This document shows, piece by piece, positions 46,601 to 48,531 of a stretch of 48,531 nt of DNA. The notes under the pieces were generated by a model. It was not told the DNA's origin. It did no database searches and saw only the letters and a list, made by a program, of their open reading frames with translations. Made by a program: the position numbers and the translations under genes. The stretch's first letter is position 1. Each line of letters starts with the position of its first letter. The DNA is from Isochrysis galbana (Eukaryota > Haptophyta > Isochrysidales > Isochrysidaceae). The stretch lies in contig JADDIW010000058.1 in NCBI GenBank assembly GCA_018136815.1, positions 1 through 48,531 on the forward strand, read 5' to 3'.

Positions 46601-47923
46601 CCGTAAGGGCCATAGCGCGCGATGAACGCGCGCAGGGTCTCGGTCTTGATCGGCTCGGCACCGTTGAGCGCCGCTCGCCAGTGCGAGAGGCGCATGCCCT
46701 CGAGGTCGCGGTCCTTGACCCGCCGGAGGCAGAGGATGTAGCCAAAGTTGGGTGACGCGACCTCCACGTGGTGCGTCGCGTGCAGCCGCGAGATGGCCTT
46801 GAGCCACGTCGACGGGTGCTGCAGGAAGGTGGCGGGCGACATGAGGTCCGCGGTAGCCCAGGATGGGCGCGAGCAGACAGCCGCCGATCATGCCCATGTC
46901 GTGGTACTGCGGCAGCCACGAGACCATGCACCTATCCGCCATGGCTGGATGCTCCGGCTCGTCTGGCCGATTGCGAGGATGTTGTTGACAAGTGCTCGCG
47001 TCGAGATCATCACGCCTTCGGATGGCCTGTCGAGCCCGAGGTGTACTGGAGGAAGGAGATCTCGGTCGGGTCGGCGAGCTGGCGGCGCTCCCGCAACCAG
47101 CCTCGAGCCACGCCGCCTCAGCGGCGGACAGCTGCAACGAGATGTCGTCGGTCGAGCGCCAGCTCCACCCTGCGGGCCACGTGTAGTCGCCGCCAGCAGC
47201 TTGCCCGCGAGCCAAGAGAGGCGCAGGTACCTGCGCGCGCGAGGAGGGCGCCACGCTGTCGCGCTGGCCGCTCGCGCGCGCGCGCGTCGCCAGCGGGCAA
47301 GCCGAGTGGGCCGCCGCCGCGCCGCGCGCAGCGTCACGCGCCACGCCACCGAGCACAGCACGCGGCGCGCTCCGCAACAGAGCGCGCGCCGCCACCGTGC
47401 GCCATGCCCAGGCGGCTGGGCGCGGAAGCGGGCGAGCGGGCGCACTTTGACGATGAGAGCATGAGCTCGGGCCGGCAGCTGTCGTAGATGCGCACCACCT
47501 TGGCGAGCCCGTCCGCAGCCATCCGCTTGGCGCCGGCGCTCGGCATCGGGCTCGCCGGGAAGATGGGCGGGTAGTAGGGCACGGCGATGAGCGCAGCGTA
47601 CTGGCAGCCAAAGAAGGCGGTGAGGAGTCGATGCCAGGCAGGTAGATGAGCATGACGCGGCCGCCGTCGGAGACGCTCCACCGCCTCCGCAGGCACACGC
47701 ACAGGCTCGCGCGTGCTGGGCGAGCTGGCTGTAGCTCCATGCCTCTGCCTCGGTGCACTTTGCGGAGGCGATCCACGTGTAGAGCGCTCGTCCCTCCGTG
47801 TCTCCACATTCCTCTCGAAGTAATCGACAAAGCTTCGCTGGGTGGCTTCGGGGGGCGGGCTGTGGGGCTCCTGCCATTGGTGGGCGGCGGCTGCGATGTT
47901 GGGGGGGAGGTGGAGGCTGCCAT
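885..47923 (-). CDS. Giant AT-less modular polyketide synthase, FAAL-ACP-(10 modules)-ST-TE, olefin-synthase-like
   Basis: One multidomain megasynthase of about 15,700 residues. It has a FAAL and ACP loading unit, ten KS modules with eleven ACPs in total, and a terminal sulfotransferase and thioesterase. All ten KS domains keep the DTACSA cysteine and the two histidines (EAHGTGT and GH-EP-AG). Long uninterrupted stretches run across module boundaries, for example 30,259-13,769 and 10,009-3,557, so the modules are one polypeptide. The start at 47,923 is the first Met of the leader before the FAAL, and its frame reaches the FAAL after one missing base in a C run. The stop is TGA at 885-887, just after the TE histidine region. 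About 31 single-base frame breaks, all in the same direction, are read as sequence deletions. No AT, methyltransferase or HMG-synthase-type domain is visible, so malonyl units must be loaded by a separate AT. A series of separate genes is less likely. The exact start is uncertain. Confidence 0.85.
1720..2600 (-). other. Terminal sulfotransferase (ST) domain, PAPS-dependent
   Basis: Domain of about 290 residues after ACP10. It shows the 5'-phosphosulfate loop ILFVFSSPRSGSSLLQL (~2,585-2,535), a VDKTPPNAF motif (~2,280) and the 3'-phosphate binding segment YIHLIRHPYACISSGLEL (~2,200-2,150), with the expected Arg and Ser. LRYEDFLRDP and a C-terminal EKWRKVQLP follow. These are the hallmarks of PAPS sulfotransferases, and the order ACP-ST-TE matches CurM and Ols. 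Expected role is to sulfate the beta-hydroxyl of the ACP10-bound chain. One base is missing at about 2,283, just before VDKTP, where the frame changes. Confidence 0.88.
2690..5830 (-). other. Extension module 10: KS-KR-ACP, no DH (makes the terminal beta-hydroxyacyl)
   Basis: KS10 (~5,770-4,500; Cys codon 5,249-5,251; EAHGTGTALGDP; GHSEPAAG) ends at a YHWPRASP linker. No HxxxGxxxxP dehydratase follows. Instead a KR structural half begins at FYTSWVP (~4,350), then LITGGLGGLG (~3,680), AAGVIEDATV (~3,400) and the catalytic SSLAS with GYSGAN (~3,270-3,240). ACP10 (~2,920-2,690) is divergent, with SAGMDSMAALEL and its serine at 2,809-2,811. Frame breaks sit near 3,640 and 3,465. Retaining a beta-hydroxyl here is what the following sulfotransferase would need. 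This region is single copy. Confidence 0.86.
5838..10645 (-). other. Extension module 9: KS-DH-ER-KR-ACP (last array B copy)
   Basis: KS9 (~10,590-9,320; Cys codon 10,063-10,065) has one missing base at ~9,966 (GCCGGCAAC for GCCAGGCAAC). The frame is then open to about 3,640. DH9 (~9,270-8,370) has HVVQGHVVFP and HPADLDAGLQ, with catalytic Asp at 8,642-8,644. ER9 (~7,850-6,885), KR9 (~6,850-6,065) and ACP9 (GLDSLG near 5,945) have intact motifs. Homology to the other B modules ends just after ACP9 at about 5,840, where the linker becomes unique. Fully reducing, so it should leave a saturated unit next to the carbon that module 10 hydroxylates. Confidence 0.88.
10650..15460 (-). other. Extension module 8: KS-DH-ER-KR-ACP (array B copy with several frame breaks)
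   Basis: KS8 (~15,390-14,130; Cys codon 14,873-14,875) is intact. DH8 (~14,080-13,180), ER8 (~12,670-11,700), KR8 (~11,660-10,880) and ACP8 (GLDSLG near 10,755) follow. Aligned with modules 7 and 9, single bases are missing at ~13,866 (TCCAC for TCGCAC), ~13,715 (GCATGGG for GCAGTGGG), ~13,152 and ~13,143 (both C) and ~12,299 (C). Between these sites the coding sequence is unchanged. The motifs HVVQGHVVFP, HPADLDAGLQ, GLNFRDVL, AGAGGVGLAA, TGGTGGLG and SNYAAAN are all present. Either it is a normal module read with errors, or it is a very recently broken copy. Confidence 0.83.
15465..20270 (-). other. Extension module 7: KS-DH-ER-KR-ACP (array B copy)
   Basis: KS7 (~20,200-18,940; Cys codon 19,688-19,690; GHAEPSAG). 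DH7 (~18,890-17,990) has HVVQGHVVFP and HPADLDAGLQ, both canonical. ER7 (~17,475-16,510), KR7 (~16,470-15,690; AAGVLSDG, SNYAAAN) and ACP7 (GLDSLG near 15,565). The frame is open throughout. The KS-DH linker carries YQRRRFPW directly before the DH, and no AT-sized sequence lies between. Predicted to add a saturated two-carbon unit. At several variable sites it matches module 8 rather than modules 6 or 9. Confidence 0.9.
20275..25090 (-). other. Extension module 6: KS-DH-ER-KR-ACP with chimeric DH
   Basis: This module joins the two arrays. KS6 (~25,020-23,750; Cys codon 24,503-24,505) is an array A KS. DH6 (~23,690-22,820) begins as array A linker. It continues as about 430 bp of unique, more AT-rich sequence (23,140-23,570) carrying HIVQGFVVFPGAGYLEM, then becomes array B at GRLHRRSRRQGTLVHP. 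It has the canonical HPADLDAGLQ and should be active. ER6 (~22,285-21,330) has GLNFRDVLNVLG and AGAGGVGLAA. KR6 (~21,290-20,510) has TGGTGGLG, AAGVLSDG and SNYAAAN. ACP6 has GLDSLGAVEL near 20,380. Predicted output is a saturated two-carbon unit. Confidence 0.88.
25095..28920 (-). other. Extension module 5: KS-DH-KR-ACP (array A copy, intact frame)
   Basis: The best reference copy of the non-ER module, with no frame break. KS5 (~28,845-27,575) has its Cys codon at 28,331-28,333, EAHGTGTSLGDP and GHSEPAAG. DH5 (~27,520-26,620) has HCIHGHVMFP, so the first catalytic histidine is present. Its second motif is HPADLEGATR, with Glu at 26,909-26,911 and Arg in place of the usual Gln/His. KR5 (~26,610-25,385) keeps HVLTGGTGGLG, AAGLLADG, the serine of FFFSSLAG and the tyrosine of SNYAAAN. 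ACP5 has GLDSLGVVEL near 25,205. Reductive output depends on whether the Glu-substituted DH is active. Confidence 0.9.
28925..32745 (-). other. Extension module 4: KS-DH-KR-ACP (array A copy)
   Basis: KS4 (~32,670-31,400; Cys codon 32,157-32,159), DH4 (~31,345-30,450; Glu at 30,735-30,737 in HPADLEGATR), KR4 (~30,445-29,215) and ACP4 (~29,130-28,925). The DNA is almost the same as modules 3 and 5. A base is missing at ~30,420 (four C for five in GGTACCCC) and at ~30,258 (GGCGCG for GGCCGCG). From the second site onward the frame stays open for 16.4 kb, through modules 5 to 8. It has no ER, so the expected product is beta-hydroxy or trans-enoyl. Confidence 0.87.
32750..36570 (-). other. Extension module 3: KS-DH-KR-ACP (array A copy)
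   Basis: KS3 (~36,500-35,230) has its active Cys codon at 35,982-35,984. It differs from KS4-KS6 by a dense five-base change near 36,057 (GTHSAVASG instead of GSTSAVASG). DH3 (~35,170-34,280) has HCIHGHVMFP, then HPADLEGATR with Glu at 34,562-34,564. KR3 (~34,270-33,040) has TGGTGGLG, AAGLLADG and SNYAAAN. ACP3 (~32,960-32,750) has GLDSLGVVEL. Compared with the sister copies one base is missing at three sites: ~34,974 (CC for CCC), ~35,008 (four G for five) and ~33,326 (four C for five). Together these account for the frame changes across the module. Confidence 0.86.
36580..40370 (-). other. Extension module 2: KS-DH-KR-ACP, first of the non-ER modules
   Basis: KS2 (~40,320-39,040; Cys codon 39,807-39,809) is single copy and about equally distant from the A and B types. 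DH2 (~38,990-38,110) starts as unique sequence with HLVQGRLVLP. At 38,699 it switches to sequence nearly identical to DH3-DH5, including the altered second motif HPADLEGATR, with Glu at 38,388-38,390 where Asp is expected. KR2 with its structural half (~38,110-36,870) has TGGTGGLG and TYAAAN. It differs from KR3-KR5 in two small dense patches (see findings) that change LADG to LSSG. ACP2 (~36,800-36,585) has GLDSLGVVEL. Predicted output is a beta-hydroxyl, or an enoyl if the DH works. Confidence 0.85.
40390..45126 (-). other. Extension module 1: KS-DH-ER-KR-ACP (fully reducing)
   Basis: KS1 (~45,126-43,845) has its active Cys codon at 44,627-44,629 in DTACSAAL, then EAHGTGTALGDP and GHAEPAAG. 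It should accept the FAAL-derived chain. DH1 (~43,790-42,900) has an intact HVVQGRIVFP motif and HPADLDAALQ, so it looks active. ER1 (~42,385-41,410) has VGLNFRDVLNVLGLYPGDPG and HAGAGGVGLAG. KR1 (~41,390-40,650) has TGGTGGLG, AAGVLADG and the SNYAAAN tyrosine. ACP1 has its serine at 40,506-40,508 in AGLDSLGAVEL. Predicted result is one saturated two-carbon extension. The KS passes into DH through a short linker ending RIRW, like the post-AT linker of ordinary PKSs, but with no AT. A frame break at ~42,616 lies in a G6 run, where seven G would restore frame. This module is single copy and divergent from the repeat arrays. Confidence 0.88.
45190..45430 (-). other. Loading acyl carrier protein (ACP-L)
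   Basis: Carrier domain following an Ala/Pro-rich linker of about 100 residues after the FAAL. The phosphopantetheine attachment motif is DAGFDSAMALEL, with the serine codon at 45,325-45,327. It is preceded by DAPLMDAGF and followed by ETLMFDFPTLRLMAAHF, the usual helix II to IV pattern of type I PKS ACPs. GFDS replaces the GLDS seen in all the internal modules, so this ACP belongs to a separate lineage. Its role by position is to receive the fatty acyl group from FAAL and donate it to KS1. A frame break lies between it and KS1 at about 45,150. Confidence 0.9.
45840..47850 (-). other. Loading domain: fatty acyl-AMP ligase (FAAL)
   Basis: Adenylate-forming domain, roughly residues 25-690, expected to activate a free fatty acid as acyl-AMP and pass it to the adjacent ACP. 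Visible motifs in order: the N-terminal piece SFVDYFERNVETRRDE (~47,835); FGCQYAALIAVPYYPP (~47,610); the ATP-binding loop YTSGSTGHPK (~47,050); SWLPQYHDMGMIGG (~46,910); SPNFGYILC and NGAEPIKTETL (~46,750-46,650); YGLAENCVFV (~46,560); RSGDLGFIW and VGRIKDVMTMRGR (~46,200-46,120); and KTTSGKVRRRE (~45,860). The SPNF/NGAEP and HDMGMIGG signatures are typical of FAALs rather than acetyl-CoA synthetases or NRPS adenylation domains. The sequence is very GC-rich and needs about 14 one-base corrections in 2 kb, so the individual motifs are firm but the exact protein sequence is not. Substrate chain length cannot be read from sequence. Confidence 0.85.
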
Positions 47924-47929
47924 GGGAGG

Positions 47930-48531
47930 AGGAGACGGAGGGGAGGTGGCGTGTGGGCGTGGCGCGGGAGGGGGGAGGGGGCGGGGGGGGGGGGGGTGGA
48001 AGAGGGAGAGGGAGCGAGGGAGAGGGAGCGAGGGAGAGAGACGGGGAGGGAGAGGGAGAGAGAGGGAGCGGGAGCGGGAAGAGGGGTGGGGAGGAGGAAG
48101 AGAAGAGAGGGAAGAGAAGAGAGAGAAGAGAAGAGAGAGAGGAGAGAGAGGGAAGAGAGAGTGGAGAGAGAAGAAGAGGAGAGAGGGAAGAGAGAGTGGA
48201 GAGAGAGAGACTAGAGAGGAGAGAGGAGAGAGGAGAGAGGAGAGGAGGAGAGAGGAGAGAGGAGAGAGAGGAGAGAGGAGAGAGGAGAGAGGAGAGAGGG
48301 AGAGAGGAGAGAGAGGAGAGAGGAGAGGAGAGGAGGAGAGGGAAGAGAGCAAGGAAGGGGGGGTTGGGGGGTTGGGAGGGAGAAGAAGGCGGGGGGGGGG
48401 GAAGGGGCGCGCGAGAGAGAGGGCGAGGAGGGGCGGGGGGGGGGTTAAGAGAGAAGAGGAGGGAGAGAAGAGAGAGTAGAGAGAGAAGAGAGAGAGAGAG
48501 GGAGAGTAGAGAGAGAAGAGAGAGAGAGAGT
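47930..48531. repeat. GA/CT-rich simple-sequence tract upstream of the gene
   Basis: On the plus strand this is almost pure purine, with GAGAGAGG and GGAGA runs from about 48,000 to the end and a G-rich stretch with runs of more than ten G near 47,980-47,997. On the coding strand it is a polypyrimidine tract directly upstream of the proposed start. It may be 5' UTR or promoter. No core promoter motif can be named. Low-complexity translations through it are not genes. Confidence 0.85.

Noticed and set aside
885-47923. Frame changes as introns
   Set aside because: All shifts go the same way, conserved protein continues within a few residues on both sides, and sister repeats show exactly one extra base.
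885-47923. Frame changes as programmed ribosomal frameshifting
   Set aside because: About 31 events without a shared slippery motif, and intact sister copies at the same positions, make this implausible.
46388-48352. Long Ser/Leu/Pro-rich open frame of 654 codons reading from the GA/CT tract into the FAAL region
   Set aside because: The N-terminal part is only translated CT repeat. Only short pieces of this frame match FAAL motifs, and the frame then has to change.
1-48531. Bacterial trans-AT PKS cluster
   Set aside because: No ribosome-binding sites or tailoring genes, a single 47-kb gene, and simple-sequence flanks fit a eukaryotic alga better. A bacterial origin is not strictly excluded.

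Overview
The window is almost entirely one giant modular polyketide synthase (PKS) gene on the minus strand, read from about 47,923 down to a stop at 885 (about 47 kb, roughly 15,700 codons). Several things point to a eukaryotic alga, most likely a haptophyte: a lone gene of this size with no operon neighbours, no detectable introns, GC-rich coding sequence, a roughly 600-bp GA/CT simple-sequence tract next to the 5' end, and PKS modules with no acyltransferase (AT). Giant PKS genes are known from haptophytes such as Prymnesium. The exact species cannot be told from the sequence.

Layout from N to C terminus (descending coordinates). A fatty acyl-AMP ligase (FAAL, ~47.85-45.84 kb) and a carrier protein (ACP, ~45.3 kb) form the loading module. 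Ten extension modules follow. M1 is KS-DH-ER-KR-ACP (45.1-40.4 kb). M2-M5 are four KS-DH-KR-ACP modules (40.4-25.1 kb). M6-M9 are four fully reducing KS-DH-ER-KR-ACP modules (25.1-5.8 kb). M10 is KS-KR-ACP without DH (5.8-2.7 kb). The protein ends with a sulfotransferase (ST, 2.6-1.7 kb) and a thioesterase (TE, 1.67-0.885 kb). FAAL-ACP at the start and KR-ACP-ST-TE at the end is the logic of the cyanobacterial olefin synthase (Ols) and of the curacin terminus CurM. There a beta-hydroxyacyl chain is sulfated, then released with decarboxylation and sulfate loss to give a terminal alkene. Ten elongation modules inserted into that frame in an apparent eukaryote is the main discovery candidate here.

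The interior is built from two recently amplified, nearly identical tandem arrays. Array A has a 3,828-bp unit (non-ER modules, 23.57-38.70 kb) and array B a 4,815-bp unit (ER modules, 5.84-23.14 kb). The repeat boundaries fall inside DH domains, so the duplicated unit is DH-KR-ACP-KS or DH-ER-KR-ACP-KS rather than a textbook module. Sequence outside the arrays (FAAL, M1, the KS2/DH2 front, a 430-bp piece of DH6, M10-ST-TE) is divergent and single copy.

The reading frame is interrupted about 31 times. Every break goes in the same direction, as if one base were missing, and at the breaks inside the arrays the missing base is visible by comparison with sister repeats. I therefore read the locus as one continuous gene carrying uncorrected single-base deletions in the sequence, not as many genes or a decayed gene. 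Positions 1-884 and about 47,930-48,531 hold no gene I can support.
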